A model generated the notes under the pieces. That model was not told the DNA's origin. It searched no databases and worked only from the letters and a program-made list of their open reading frames with translations. 40,192 bases of DNA, taken from positions 1-40,192 of the forward strand of contig BLSF01000133.1 of NCBI GenBank assembly GCA_012862575.1, given 5' to 3'. This DNA is from Parietichytrium sp. I65-24A. Taxonomy: Eukaryota > Sar > Bigyra > Thraustochytrida > Thraustochytriidae. Shown here piece by piece: positions 1-10,020 of this stretch (its first letter is position 1; each line of letters starts with the position of its first letter). The position numbers and the translations under genes are program-made.

Positions 1-1066
1 CCCAATCTCGATCTCGCTCATCAGATATAAATTCCAAGCTCGTTCAACTTCTTCGATCAATAGAGAACGCGAAGTCAATGACCCTGTGCTGGCTCGCGCT
101 GGGCGTTATGGCAGAATGCTGTAATAAAATGAACTCTAGTAGCTAGCAAGTCCTTGTAATGATCGTGATCAAGACCAGTATAACAGAATAACAGAATTTC
201 TGAGCCAATAGTTTGCTTTGCTTTGTTCTATGTTCATTGAAGGAAAAAGAATTATCTTTATCTTTGCCATTCGCAACAACCGTCTTCACGTCATTCAAGT
301 CATATCAAGTCTATCAAGTCCGTGCAAGTCGTGCAAGGCTCGAGTCAAAACTACAGTTTCGTAAGGCCAGCGCTACCGCTGACAGTGGGTACCGTAATCC
401 ATAGGATACGCTTCTGTAAAAGAGTTTACTGATAGTGAAATCGCCTGTGAGTTTGATGTGTGTATAGATGTGTATAGTATTGGTACGAAGCAGTGAGTTG
501 ATTTGAGTAGCTACTAGTACTTACTACCTACATTTTCAAATCGTTCTCACCGTTCTCACAGCAAACGAAATTACAGCTTGAACATGGAATGAAGAAGAGG
601 AGCAAGTAAAAGTGAAAGTGAAAGTGAAAGAGGAGAGAGATGAAAGTGAGTTGATGGAGGAAGGATGAAGACTTGAGAAACAAAATTCATTTGGGTTAGA
701 AAGCAAGAGAGATGGAAGAGGAAAGAAAGTGGAGAGAGAAGGAAGAAGCGTTGCAGATTTCAGAAAGTTTTGTACAAATGGTTTTAAGTTCAAGGTTCAG
801 AAATGTTATGGTCCTCATTGAACGGCCAATGGTCAATGATTGCCTAGTTAAGGGCACACTCGAGAGCGAAAGGCGAAGGGCTTTTAGGTCGCAGCGCTTG
901 AGCTCCGGGTCGAGCGGGTTTTAAAGACATAGTGAATACACAGACAGAGAGAAAGAGACAGGCAGGCAGACAGGGTTTGTTGCAAAGCAGAAAAGAGCGT
1001 TGGAAGGTTTCAATGTGTACAATGCGGCAGCGGCCGGAGAAGCTTGCGCATCCGTAGAAAGGCTGC
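1..1066. other. Left-edge spacer, no supported gene
   Basis: I see no convincing coding region here. The stretch holds low-complexity purine-rich DNA, including AAAGTG repeats near 605-640. A plus-strand copy of the octamer AGACAGAG lies near 942, inside a CAGACAG-rich tract (about 935-977), with no plus-strand gene recognised after it. The word CTAGTAG/TAGCTA recurs near 135-146 and 502-516. Any gene running off the left edge is not visible. Confidence 0.5.
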
Positions 1067-1405
1067 CTACTGGAGCAAGGCTTGCACCTCGCGCAGGAGT
1101 TTGCCTGCTCCGCTGGTGCGCAGCCTGTTGCGCACATCCTTCTCCAGCCGGCTCATCTCCGTCTCCTTGAGAGAGACAGCTGCAACTTCCTCCTCCTCCT
1201 CGTACTTTGTCTCCTCGTCCTCGCGGATCTCCAACTGGGACAGCTGCATCTCCAAGCTTGGCTGCAAGTTACGCTGCAGTCTCGCGAGCCAGTTGTCGCC
1301 TTGCTGCGCGACGTTCTTGCCCTCCTGCGGGCAAGCAGCTGGGCATTTCTTCTCTGACCGGATGACCAGCCCCGTGTGTGCCACAGCTCTGGTGTCGACA
1401 ATCAT
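1067..1405 (-). CDS. Hypothetical 112-aa coiled-coil protein
   Basis: The family is not recognised. The chosen ATG at 1405 begins MIVDTRAVAHTG; the open frame continues upstream to 1513, but that part is only translated CAAA repeat. Residues about 48-112 are rich in Glu, Lys, Leu and Arg with heptad-like spacing and look like a coiled coil, with an acidic run (EEEEE) near residue 70 and a basic, leucine-rich end (LLREVQALLQ). The gene is short and unspliced. Support for it being real is indirect: an AGACAGAG octamer lies in sense orientation 130-137 bp upstream, as at five other genes, and a CAAA-rich stretch forms the likely leader. It could be a small adaptor such as a BLOC- or HAUS-type subunit, but I have no residue-level evidence for that. 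Confidence 0.45.
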   Translation of the reverse strand: MIVDTRAVAHTGLVIRSEKKCPAACPQEGKNVAQQGDNWLARLQRNLQPSLEMQLSQLEIREDEETKYEEEEEVAAVSLKETEMSRLEKDVRNRLRTSGAGKLLREVQALLQ

Positions 1406-1439
1406 TCTCGGCTCTGAGCGTGCTCGTGTGATGTGTGTT

Positions 1440-1474
1440 GTTTGTTTGTTTGTTTGTTTGTTTGTTTGTTTGTT
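1440..1474. repeat. (TTTG)8 microsatellite / CAAA leader
   Basis: An uninterrupted tetranucleotide array, TTTG on the plus strand. Read on the minus strand it is CAAA-rich and lies 35-69 bp upstream of the ATG at 1405, so it would fall in that gene's leader. The 78-aa gene at 39751 also has a CAAAC-rich leader. Confidence 0.9.
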
Positions 1475-1534
1475 CCTTCGTTCGACCGGGCGACGTGGAG
1501 TTTCGAGTTGCAATTCGGTGTTTGCTGTGACTTG

Positions 1535-1542
1535 CTCTGTCT
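1535..1542 (-). promoter_or_regulatory. AGACAGAG octamer upstream of the 1405 start
   Basis: Exact octamer on the minus strand, 130-137 bp upstream of the ATG at 1405. It matches the element found upstream of alpha-actinin, the sulfotransferase, HMBS, the LRR gene and the 78-aa repeat gene. A role as core-promoter or leader element is inferred from recurrence only. Confidence 0.4.
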
Positions 1543-1754
1543 GGCTGGATCTGTAGCGAGCCGGCTATGGGGCCAGCGCACTAGGTTCGGTCAGGGCGAT
1601 GCGTAGGGGTCTTCCGTTTCTGAGCTTATTGAGACCGCTGCGACAGCAAGTGTGCGTGTGCTTGAGCTTACTCTCCAAACCTTTTTCTTCGAGGTGGCAC
1701 ACTTCCTTCCCTCCTTCACCTCCTTCCCTCCCCCTTTCCGCACGCAAGCATTTC

Positions 1755-1847
1755 CTAAGGCTTTTCCTTCTTTGCTTTCTTCTTAGCTCCGGCGTAGTGC
1801 TGTGGTCGTGGGCCTTTGCAATCGCAACGGTGGCCTACGCCACGCAT
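1755..1847 (-). CDS. Candidate 30-aa basic peptide or terminal exon
   Basis: A short minus-strand frame from ATG at 1847 to TAG at 1755 ends in a lysine-rich tail, AKKKAKKEKP, with coding-like codons. It is open further upstream to about 1875, where a pyrimidine-containing TGTCTGTACAG could be a splice acceptor. It may therefore be the last exon of a small basic (ribosomal-like) protein whose earlier exons I cannot find, or chance. I recognise no family. Confidence 0.2.
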   Translation of the reverse strand: MRGVGHRCDCKGPRPQHYAGAKKKAKKEKP

Positions 1848-3672
1848 CGAGGGGAACGCGAGCTCCTGTAACTCCTGTACAGACAGAGCACTGACATGAG
1901 TGAATGAGTGTAGTAATGATAAAGGTGGTACCTTCTCCCTCCTTCGCTCGCTCGCGAAATCGTAAGTTGCTGTACTGGTATTCAGTACTCTAGTCGCACC
2001 AAGAGCACCGAGGCGTGTGAAGCTCGTGTAAAAGCTGTGGTGTAATTCTGTAAATTCGGGCCAATTTTACTCGTGTTGCCAGATGTCTTCTCCATTGGCA
2101 GATTTCCTGAACTCTAAATTCTGAATTCTGACAATCAAACTCATCGATTGGGCGTGGATTCTTTTCTTTTCGATCGATGAACATGAGCACATTTGAGCAT
2201 AATAGCTGAGCGCAGCCGAGTCTGAAGTGCTCCGGAGTGTGTGCCTCTCTCTGCCTCTCTCCCTGCAACGCCCCCATACGTTTCACGCAAGCTTTGCATA
2301 CATCTCCAAACTCCCTCGTTGCTGGTTGACTTTGATCAGTCCAATTCGAGAGGGAGAGGAACAAATAAACTATCTCCCTCAAAGTCAGCAAATCAGAAGG
2401 TCAGAAAGTCAGGTGCAAAAGTGTGGCGCCCGGTCACTTTCGTCCTGCTACGCTAGCTCGAGTTTAGCGTGTCGTGTGGGGTGTTGCGTTGTGCAACACT
2501 ACCACACCGCTGGCACGCAAGCCATCTTTCGATCACTTCCTGCTACTGAGTACCGGTAGAGTTCGAGGTGTTTTGCTCACGATTTCGCCGGCTCGATGGG
2601 CTACTCACTCACTCACTCACTATCTCTCTCTTTGGAGGCTACTGTGTGCATTGGCACGGTGGCAATGCGAAGCGATGGATGATGGCGGCTGCGTTGGCGC
2701 ATAGGCAAGCTTACTTTCAGACATGCATGTTCCCCTCCCCCAATGGATAACGGCGGTTTAGTTGAACTCACTGTCAATCAATTGAAATCAATCAATAACA
2801 AACTCAACAGATTAGCAAAGACTTGTGGAGACTTTTCGCACGTGCGACTTGGCGCAGGCCCCCTTTGGCTTTGGTCCTACTTGTGCACGCATATTGGGGC
2901 CTAACGGGCGCGCCTGGCGTTGTGATTGGCAGTGCTAGTGGAAACTCGAAGGAGGATGGCGCTGCTGACGTGGACCGCGACGCCGTTGCGTAGCCAAACT
3001 ACTGAACACGTCAGCGCTTGCGAACAGCTCCTTCAATATCCTTCAATCTTCCTCATCGCGTGCCCACTTTTGGGATCGAAAACTGGTACCGCCAAAAGGA
3101 CTACGCGGGCAGCGCACCACCGCGCTAGTCTAGAGAGCAGGAAGGATGCCAAACCAGCCAAAGGACCAATTCCATTCATCTCAAGTGCATACATTCGAAG
3201 TCAGCATCAAGGCGTCAGCCGTTGTCTAACGCCAAGATTGGCGTTGGCCACGTTGCCAAAGCGAAAAGCGAGGCTTCGGGCTTATCAAATGTATGCGTCC
3301 GCGGAGTTTGATGGCTGGGCTTGAGCTGGCTGTGAGCGCGACCGGTAGCTCCCGAAATCGACGCGGAAGACCTTGGGCTAAAAGCTCTCCCTCTCTACTA
3401 GTTAGTAGAGTTTCTCAAGAAAAGAAGATGTGCACTGCTTACTCTGACCTGGTTGCTCGCCTCTATTCTCGGGCGCTATGAAGACGTGGACATGGACGTG
3501 GACATGGACGTGGACGTGGACGTGAAAGACGTAAAAGTGGAAATTGGAAATTAAAAAGTGAAAAGTGAAAAGTGAAAACTCTAGAGAGCCCGATCAGCAG
3601 AAAGCATCGGGAATTATGGAAGAGTTCGTTCCTTTTCGCATCTTCAAGTTTTCCACGTTTGCAATGCCACTA
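1848..3672. other. Spacer with tandem repeats, no supported gene
   Basis: No open frame here has recognisable protein character. Contents: a plus-strand AGACAGAG near 1876; a four-base ACTC array near 2605-2625; an inverted repeat of eight bases, CTCTACTA and TAGTAGAG, around a two-base loop near 3395-3412; and the GACGTG and AAAAGTG arrays described separately. The 132-aa frame near 2926 reads as random translation. Confidence 0.5.
3483..3524. repeat. Six-base GACGTG/GACATG tandem array
   Basis: About seven imperfect copies of the hexamer GACGTG, some as GACATG, directly followed by a separate AAAAGTG array at about 3553-3578. Confidence 0.85.
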
Positions 3673-3876
3673 TCACTGCCGTGGATGACCGGGACCTACG
3701 CCAGGACTGGCATTGCCAGCATTCCACATCCCCAGCATCCTCCACCCTTCTTTGCAATTGGCTACGGGCCGTCTGTAGTCCCGTTGGACAGCCTTCTCGA
3801 CACATGCCGTGGAGGCGATATCTTCCAACCAAGTGACTAGTTGGGAAATGGCCATCTTCACTGCGCGCGTGGACAT
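3673..3876 (-). CDS. Weak candidate: 67-aa ORF or terminal exon
   Basis: A minus-strand frame with ATG at 3876 and a tryptophan-containing sequence (WLEDIASTACVEKAV, then WRMLGMWNAGNASPG) ending near 3673. Just upstream on the minus strand are splice-like signals: CTAAC followed by a pyrimidine tract and CGCAG near 3991, then CAG with GTAAGA near 3960, and a TTGGCAG near 3897. This could be a spliced gene 3' of the Rab gene or a Rab transcript tail. No family is recognised. Confidence 0.2.
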   Translation of the reverse strand: MSTRAVKMAISQLVTWLEDIASTACVEKAVQRDYRRPVANCKEGWRMLGMWNAGNASPGVGPGHPRQ

Positions 3877-4354
3877 CGTGGAGAGGACCAAGCCTGCCAA
3901 GTGTCACGTGTGCATGACTCACCGCAACCAGTGCTGGCTGGTGTTTGACAGCAGATCTTACCTGGTCCGACTGCGAGTGTGAAAGGACGTTAGTTGTTCG
4001 AAATGACAACTTGCAAAAACAGCTTTATTTGTGGACCAGCTTCTAGTGTTTTAAAAGTAGACTTTTGCAACGAGAAAAAGAAAAATTAGCCCCGCCCAAG
4101 GGGCGTGTGGCGCGTGTAGCTCTGGTCCACAGCCTTGAAGGCTAGGATTGCAAGAACTCGCACACTCTTTCCGATCGCACTCACGAGAAGTGTTTCATTC
4201 ATCCCCATTCATCGAAACGAGAGCGGAGAACAATGGAATACGGATCTATTCCGAGACGAGCCCCATTGCGAAAAAGAAAAATTTTAAAAGAAAACGAGAA
4301 AATCAACAAGATTGTCAAAAGATTTTTCCCCGCTTTTTATATATTGATATCTTC

Positions 4355-5122
4355 CTAACAGCACTTGCTCTCTTGCTTTGCAGCAGCCCCGTTACCAATA
4401 ATCACAGACTTGCCGTAGTCCTCCTCGTCATCAATAGTCTTAAAGTGATTGTGAATGTTGATAACCAGTTGCTCAAAAGCTTTGGAGACATTTTCGCCAG
4501 TCTTTGCAGAAGTGCGCATCGACAAGAGCTTGTGTTCCTCACAGGCGCCATTGTGAACTGACTCTGAAACGTACTTGCCTGCCTCGGAATTGGGTTCCAA
4601 ATCAATCTTATTTCCAACCAACATAATGCACGACAAGAACCCGCGCTCCTTGTCAGCAGCATCCTTCAGATCATTCAACCACATTTCTAGAGCATTGTTG
4701 AAGGTCTTCTTCTCCGAGACATCGTAAACGAGCATGGCTCCCGCTGCCCTGCGGTAGTGGCTGGTTGTGATAGCTATAAAACATGTCGACCGTCAGTGGA
4801 TTGTGGTGCTCCTCAACGCCACAAGAAATCAGACCACTTGATTCAACCCTCACTTACCTCTATAGCGCTCCTGTCCGGCGGTATCCCAGATCTGAGCACG
4901 GATCCTTGTCCCGTCTGGGTGGAGAATGGTCTTGGTTCCAAACTCGACACCAATTGTAGGTTTGCGCGCCTCGCTGAAAGTGCTCACAGAGCCATCGTTG
5001 TGATGCCCGTTCTCTGCATTCCGTGTAAAGCAAGCTAACAAGTTGGTCTTGCCAACTGCTGTGTCGCCAACAAGCACAATCTTATACAACACATCAAACT
5101 CGTCCAAGCTCCTCGGATCCAT
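4355..5122 (-). CDS. Rab-family small GTPase, Rab11-like, two exons
   Basis: A membrane-trafficking GTPase. Exons are 5122-4858 and 4773-4355, with an 84-bp intron (GTAAGT donor, TTTATAG acceptor) that rejoins the frame exactly, giving 227 aa. Visible motifs are the P-loop GDTAVGKT (19-26), switch I TIGVEF (56-61), switch [12 protein letters not shown] (79-88), NKID (143-146) and TSAKTG. The C-terminus ends in CC, the usual Rab double-geranylgeranylation site. The stretch after QERYR (AITTSHYRR) resembles Rab11/RabA, so a recycling or exocytic role is inferred. The ATG at 5122 precedes [10 protein letters not shown]; the upstream in-frame extension is not needed by the family. Oddity: about 12 extra residues lie between the FTRN helix and switch I (about 36-50), beside the effector-binding loop. 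Its AATAAA may lie near 4027. Confidence 0.93.
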
Positions 5123-6792
5123 GACTCCAAGATTTAGAAAGAAAGAATGAAGAAAAAAAAAAGACGCTAAAGCCCGCAATAAGAGCACCACGCACCCGCA
5201 CAGCTGCGCTTTCTAACCCCCGCAACCGTCTCCAACAGCTCCGTCCCGTCTTCCAACGTCGTAACGAGCCAACAAATCCTACGAACAGCTCCCAGTTCCC
5301 GACTCCGCCAAACGCCAAATGCCAAATTCCGTACACCGTTTGCGTTATTCACTGGCTCAAACGCGGCTCTCCCCTCCGGCTGGATGCGCCAGATCACCTT
5401 TATATACCAACAAAGGCAATCAATCAAATCACAACTTGAACACCGAGAGCGTCACTCACAGCTTCCCAATTTCCTATTTCCAACTTTCAACTTGCAATCT
5501 CCAATCTCCGAAACGGAACAATAATATGACACGCTGCTGTGTAACCGTTCCGCGACGATCGCCGTACGCCAGTGTGCGCGCCGGGGACACCTAATTCAGT
5601 ACTACTGTCGACTGAGCGTACGCCAGTTCTACGCGCGAGCTTACCGAGGGCGTAGATCCGATTTGTAGCGAATAATATTGGACCTATATCGGCGCCTCCT
5701 AGCGAGGTGTAGCCAGGCTTAGTAAAGATAGTATTTTGGAATATGCGAATATTCGGCCGACGCTTAGACCTAGCGTAGTGTTGGCTAGCGTGAAGCATGA
5801 TGGACGAAGTTGTTGCAAGGGAAAAAGAGAACCTGTTACGCGGATTCCGCTACCGGAAAATAGTATCTATTCAGTGATCAGTAGCGATAGGTAGTTATGC
5901 ATACCACACTTCCGAATCGGAGCGGTGATGCACCTCAAAATGTAAGACTTGTATAAGCAATTGGATAGAAATGCTCAAGAGTGGCTCTGTCAAAGTATCT
6001 CATGCAGTACACGGCCTAAAAGTTGGTAGTTAAATAGTCTTTGCTTAGTAGACCGAGTAGGAATAAGAGGTAAGGGTATCAGGTGTGCGCTCTCTTCCTT
6101 CCAACTCTATCCGCGTACCCAATAGCGTCTTCTAGTCATGAGTAGCCGGCCGGGCGGCACTGAAGGTACGGGACTCGGTGGAGGGTCAGCCTCGCTCCGC
6201 GTAATAGTATCTATGTGGGGTGCACAGATACAAGACTTGAAAACCATCGGATGTGGGAAGAGGAAGGGAAGCTCCGGCGACGCTGTCCACATCTATCCAC
6301 GACGGCGTGAAACTGAAGCCTCGAGAATCAATCAATTTGATTCACTGTCAGTGTTAAGAAATAAGGTTCAACAAATTTCTTTTCGACTCCAGTACTCGAG
6401 TACTCGAGTACAACTCCTCCGGCGAGCTCAAGTTTTCATTTTCTCTGTTCTGTTGTCTGTGCTAGCCAGCTCCCATCTGCACCATCGCAATTCGCAGGCT
6501 GAAGGCTCTGGTCTTATAACACCGTACCAGCGTAAGCCAGCCTACTACTATCTCACTAGCTGTCAGGGAGGCCATGGCGCCAGCACTAAAGGGCCGACCG
6601 GGTTCTCCTCCCAAGAACCGGTACCAGAACCCGCGACGCTCCAAATGCGTTCCGCACTTCGCACGCCAACCGCACGTTACAGTCGTTACCGCAACGAGTA
6701 CTGCCTGTGAGTACTCGCAGCAACCTGCGCGTACGTCGTACGTACGTGCGCTTTCGATAAGTCTTCCTTACTGGCGGAGTGCTTTGGCAAGC
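5123..6792. other. Spacer rich in TA/CG steps, no supported gene
   Basis: Nothing here supports a gene. From about 5540 to 6330 the texture changes to many CGTA, TAGC and GGTA words, with the undecamer CGTACGCCAGT repeated about 55 bp apart (near 5562 and 5617). That may be a decayed repeat element, but no transposase or reverse-transcriptase residues can be read. The 190-aa plus frame at 6138-6710 has no protein-like features. Confidence 0.45.
6392..6411. repeat. Perfect 20-bp palindrome
   Basis: GTACTCGAGTACTCGAGTAC is identical to its own reverse complement and contains two XhoI-like CTCGAG cores. It lies about 380 bp upstream of the ATG at 6793. Function unknown. Confidence 0.9.
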
Positions 6793-7032
6793 ATGGAAGC
6801 AGCTCAGGAGGACCCAGTAGTCAAGCATGGCGAGCAGCAGCGGGAGATTGCGCTCAAGGAAATCAAGCCGCACAGATGCAATGAGCTGCTGGAGCGCGTG
6901 ATCGAAGCCGCGTGCGAGCTGGACGTGGAGCGGACGCAGGCCGCGTGGGCTCCGTTCTGGCAGTGTGTGAGAGGCGCAGGAGAGGACGTCAAAGGTGCCA
7001 AAGATGACAATGATGACAAAGGCGACAAGTGA
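6793..7032 (+). CDS. Hypothetical 79-aa protein
   Basis: No family recognised. The ATG at 6793 begins MEAAQEDPVVKHGEQQRE; the central part (about 25-60) is predicted helical with three cysteines (residues near 29, 42 and 57) and two tryptophans in AAWAPFWQC, and the tail is acidic/lysine-rich (KDDNDDKGDK). The frame is open upstream to 6574, but that part reads as random sequence with Arg/Pro/Ser bias. It is convergent with alpha-actinin, with a 396-bp gap, the same arrangement seen for four other pairs in the window, which mildly favours a real gene. A small Cys-containing mitochondrial assembly factor is possible but unsupported. Confidence 0.4.
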   Translation: MEAAQEDPVVKHGEQQREIALKEIKPHRCNELLERVIEAACELDVERTQAAWAPFWQCVRGAGEDVKGAKDDNDDKGDK

Positions 7033-7167
7033 GAGGCGAGCACACGTAGCGTTGTGGATGCGCGGGCTGCAAGTGAGATCGAACTCAAGTTTTGTGTGTG
7101 CAGAGTTTGGAGCAGCAGGTTGATTTGTAAATGGGCGTGGCTGGCGCTTGTGGAGGTCGTGGCGGTC

Positions 7168-7214
7168 GATGATGATGATGTTGATGATGATGTTGATGAT
7201 GATGATGATGATGA
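7168..7214. repeat. GAT trinucleotide array
   Basis: A (GATGAT)n array with GTT interruptions, in the 396-bp gap between the 79-aa gene and the 3' end of alpha-actinin. The rest of that gap shows nothing notable. Confidence 0.9.
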
Positions 7215-7428
7215 GGTGAGGAGACCAACGGAGGATGGAAATCTATGTGCATATTTTTGGAGGATGGTCAGTTTGCACAGCTTTGGAAGAGACTGCAAGG
7301 TGGCTGCCCAAGCTTGTTCAGCATGCTCGCGATGGCTCTGATATGTTTTGCCGTCTGGAACCGAGGAACGAATATCGGCGCTTGAGAAAGTTAAATAGAT
7401 GCATGTGTAAACTTATAGATAGAACTTT

Positions 7429-9954
7429 TTAACGGGTAAAGAGCTCTTCAGTGAAAGCTTCGTAATCTCCATCGCGAAGATTGGACAAGACGTACTTGGA
7501 GAGGTCTGGACTGATGCTCGTTAGCGCAGTCTGAACCTGCTCCTCAGTTACCTTAGGCTCGCCATTGCTGATCGTGCGAAACGCGGAAATGACGTCCTCC
7601 TTGCTGTCGCCAGTTTTAACCTCTTCTACAAAAAACGCGACAAAGTCGTCCAGAGTGAACACCATGTCTGATTTCTTTGCTCGCATCCGAGCCTCGAGTT
7701 CCGAATCTTCCAAGTCCATGCCAGCCCCGAGACAAGCTTCTTTGACTTCGGAAAGTCTAAGCTTGCCATCTTGATCAGCGTCGAACACGCGAAAGATTTC
7801 TTGAATTTCCTTGAGCTGCTCTGGCTGAATCTCAAGCGATTTCTGAGCAACGAGCTGCGCGGTCAAAGCGTCGTCAACATTCTTGATTGCCTTAAGCAGC
7901 TGGTCATACTGGCCCCGAAGGGAGTACACAGTGTGCGGAGTGTAAGGGTTTGCCACTACTTTTGCCTTGTCGCACTCCTCGGAAGCTTCGTTGACCTTCT
8001 GGAGCAAGCTTGCTCCTTGGCTTCCCTCGCCAACAATCTCTTCGCGCATTTTTGCGCAACTTGCTTGCTGATCCTCAAGCGATCCAGACAAGGAGCCCAG
8101 AGCAGAGCGCTGGGATTCGCAAAACTCGCCAAACTCATTTGCGACTTGCGCGAAGCTCTTTCGGAGCTGGTCTTTCTGCTCCTCTGCAGAGATCAGTTCC
8201 GAGATCTTGGCGAGGCGATCGGACATACCAGAGCGAACACGTTCAAGACGCTCCTTCTGCTCGCGGCAATGTTCAGCAGCATCAGGGCGCTTCTCTCGGA
8301 TAGCCTCTGCAATAGAGGTGAGCTCTGCGACTTTCTCGAAAGCGGATGAGACCTTTGAGTCAAATTTCTCGGTAGAAGACTTCACCTCGAGCATTTCCGC
8401 AGCAGTTGCGCCGGTGTCCTCCTCGTTAACCACCTCTTCGAGCTTATCGATGGTAAAGTCGACGTCTTCGACGAGATGCACGTATTCCTTCTCCTTCTGC
8501 AAGATGGCCCTCTCCTGTTCAATGGCATCCTTAAGCTTGTCCTTGTGTGCTTGTCCTTGCTCACGAACACTTGCCATCTTAGATTTGAGGTCTTGCATTT
8601 GCGACGCGATCTGAGCGCCACCCTTGTGGCCCTCCACAGCACTTGCCTTGTCCGCGAGTGCTTGCAAGTCGTCCATGACTTTCTCATAGAGCCCCAACCT
8701 CACTTCGTAGGAGCTGTGAAGTTCTTGGTTTGCCTCCATCTCTGGCAGGGAGCTTCCAACGACCCCAGCGCTGAACAGCTCCGCCTTTTCGTCCAACCAG
8801 GTGAGGACCGTGGCAGACTTGGCGTTGAACTTGGCAACAGAGTGGTCCGCAGACTGATATGCCAAAAACTTGTCAAGCATCTTGCGCTCATAGGCCTGCT
8901 CCGTGTTCTCAAGGGCCTCCCAGCTGGAGTTGAGAGCTTCCACGGAAACGGATGGCACAAATTCTGGACGGTTGTTGTTGCGCTTGCTGCTCGACAAGGT
9001 AGTGTAGGCCCCTTCCGTTTCGGCCCGCTTCGAAGCCATGGCGGACTTGGTCTCCTTCATGTACTTGTCGAACTCGTCCAGAGCAGTCTTGACCTCTTCC
9101 GTTGTGGACAAGTCCTTGGTCTCACCCAACCGAGAGGTGGACTCCTCGGCAAAGGACTTGACCTCGCTGGAGCCGGACTCATATTCAGAGATCCATTCAT
9201 CGTGCCTTTGTGTCACTTCGACGGCATTTTTCAGCGCACGAAGCTTCTTTTCGAGTTTGGTTTGCCCCACAAAGAGCTTGAAAAACTGACTGAGGTATGC
9301 AACCTGAGACTTTTCATCAGGCTGCTCAATCACATCCTCAGGATCCAAGAGTCTGGCGATTCCGAGACTCTGTTCTGCGATGGTAAACGCCTTGTCACAG
9401 TTTCCGAGCGCATCAGCTGCAGATAACTCGTCGTAAGAGAGTAGATCTGGGCGGTAGCGGTGAATGAGGGCATTGAAGGCCAGCCCATCCTTCCACGAGG
9501 AGGTAAAGTCGGTAACATTCACCCCGTTGTAGCCTTTGGTGGATCGTTGGAGCCACAGGAGCAGCCCAGCTTTGCCGTCGGCCCCAGCCACCTCGAAACG
9601 AAGAATGATCGTCCACAGCAACCCGAGAATGAGCTTCTCGTTACCCTTGAGAATGTCGCTCGATCCGATGTTGACAAGCTGGATGTCGTGCTTGCGAATG
9701 AAATCTAGGCACTGATTTAAGTTTTCCAGCTTCTGGATATCCATCTTGGGGTTCTTGTTGACCCTGCCGATACTCTCATCAGAGATCTTCTCCAGCAGCT
9801 TGGACAACGTCACTCCGGAGGCGAGGTCCGTCACCAAATCCTCAATCTTGGAATCGGCTGGAAGATACTGATTCGCCCACCTGGTGAACGTCTTGCGCTG
9901 GATTCCGATCCATGCCTCCCTATCCTCGCTCGTATGGACGTTCCTCGAAGACAT
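7429..9954 (-). CDS. Alpha-actinin, F-actin cross-linker
   Basis: An uninterrupted 841-aa frame with the full alpha-actinin layout. Two calponin-homology domains form the actin-binding head (about 14-119, starting AWIGIQRKTFTRWANQYL, and 126-230, containing WKDGLAFNALIHRYRPDLL). A long helical rod follows (about 235-705), enough for up to four spectrin-type repeats. A C-terminal EF-hand module contains one canonical calcium loop, DADQDGKLRLSE (725-736), while the second loop is degenerate. The final DYEAFTEELFTR matches the conserved alpha-actinin end. The length is close to the 890-aa animal proteins. It should dimerise through the rod and bundle actin, with one site able to bind calcium. 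The ATG at 9954 directly precedes the head; AGACAGAG lies 47-66 bp upstream. The 316-aa and 192-aa plus frames inside it are shadows. Confidence 0.96.
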   Translation of the reverse strand: MSSRNVHTSEDREAWIGIQRKTFTRWANQYLPADSKIEDLVTDLASGVTLSKLLEKISDESIGRVNKNPKMDIQKLENLNQCLDFIRKHDIQLVNIGSSDILKGNEKLILGLLWTIILRFEVAGADGKAGLLLWLQRSTKGYNGVNVTDFTSSWKDGLAFNALIHRYRPDLLSYDELSAADALGNCDKAFTIAEQSLGIARLLDPEDVIEQPDEKSQVAYLSQFFKLFVGQTKLEKKLRALKNAVEVTQRHDEWISEYESGSSEVKSFAEESTSRLGETKDLSTTEEVKTALDEFDKYMKETKSAMASKRAETEGAYTTLSSSKRNNNRPEFVPSVSVEALNSSWEALENTEQAYERKMLDKFLAYQSADHSVAKFNAKSATVLTWLDEKAELFSAGVVGSSLPEMEANQELHSSYEVRLGLYEKVMDDLQALADKASAVEGHKGGAQIASQMQDLKSKMASVREQGQAHKDKLKDAIEQERAILQKEKEYVHLVEDVDFTIDKLEEVVNEEDTGATAAEMLEVKSSTEKFDSKVSSAFEKVAELTSIAEAIREKRPDAAEHCREQKERLERVRSGMSDRLAKISELISAEEQKDQLRKSFAQVANEFGEFCESQRSALGSLSGSLEDQQASCAKMREEIVGEGSQGASLLQKVNEASEECDKAKVVANPYTPHTVYSLRGQYDQLLKAIKNVDDALTAQLVAQKSLEIQPEQLKEIQEIFRVFDADQDGKLRLSEVKEACLGAGMDLEDSELEARMRAKKSDMVFTLDDFVAFFVEEVKTGDSKEDVISAFRTISNGEPKVTEEQVQTALTSISPDLSKYVLSNLRDGDYEAFTEELFTR

Positions 9955-10000
9955 TTTCTATGCCGTCAGCTGCTCTCTCCCGTCGCTGTGCTCGCTCTCC

Positions 10001-10020
10001 TTCCCGCTCTGTCTCTTTTT
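10001..10020 (-). promoter_or_regulatory. A-rich box plus AGACAGAG upstream of alpha-actinin
   Basis: On the minus strand this reads AAAAAGAGACAGAGCGGGAA, 47-66 bp upstream of the actinin ATG. The A-rich run followed by AGACAGAG has the same shape as the sulfotransferase and HMBS upstream blocks, which suggests a shared core-promoter or transcription-start element. Confidence 0.4.

Noticed and set aside
5540-6330. Decayed transposon
   Set aside because: The texture differs from neighbours and an 11-base word repeats, but no terminal repeats, target duplications or transposase/RT residues can be shown.
6138-6710. 190-aa plus-strand open frame
   Set aside because: Random amino-acid texture, no domain, no codon bias like the real genes, and located in repeat-like spacer.
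8476-9426. 316-aa plus-strand open frame
   Set aside because: It lies wholly antisense to the CH domains of alpha-actinin, shows no family features and starts without context; it is a shadow.
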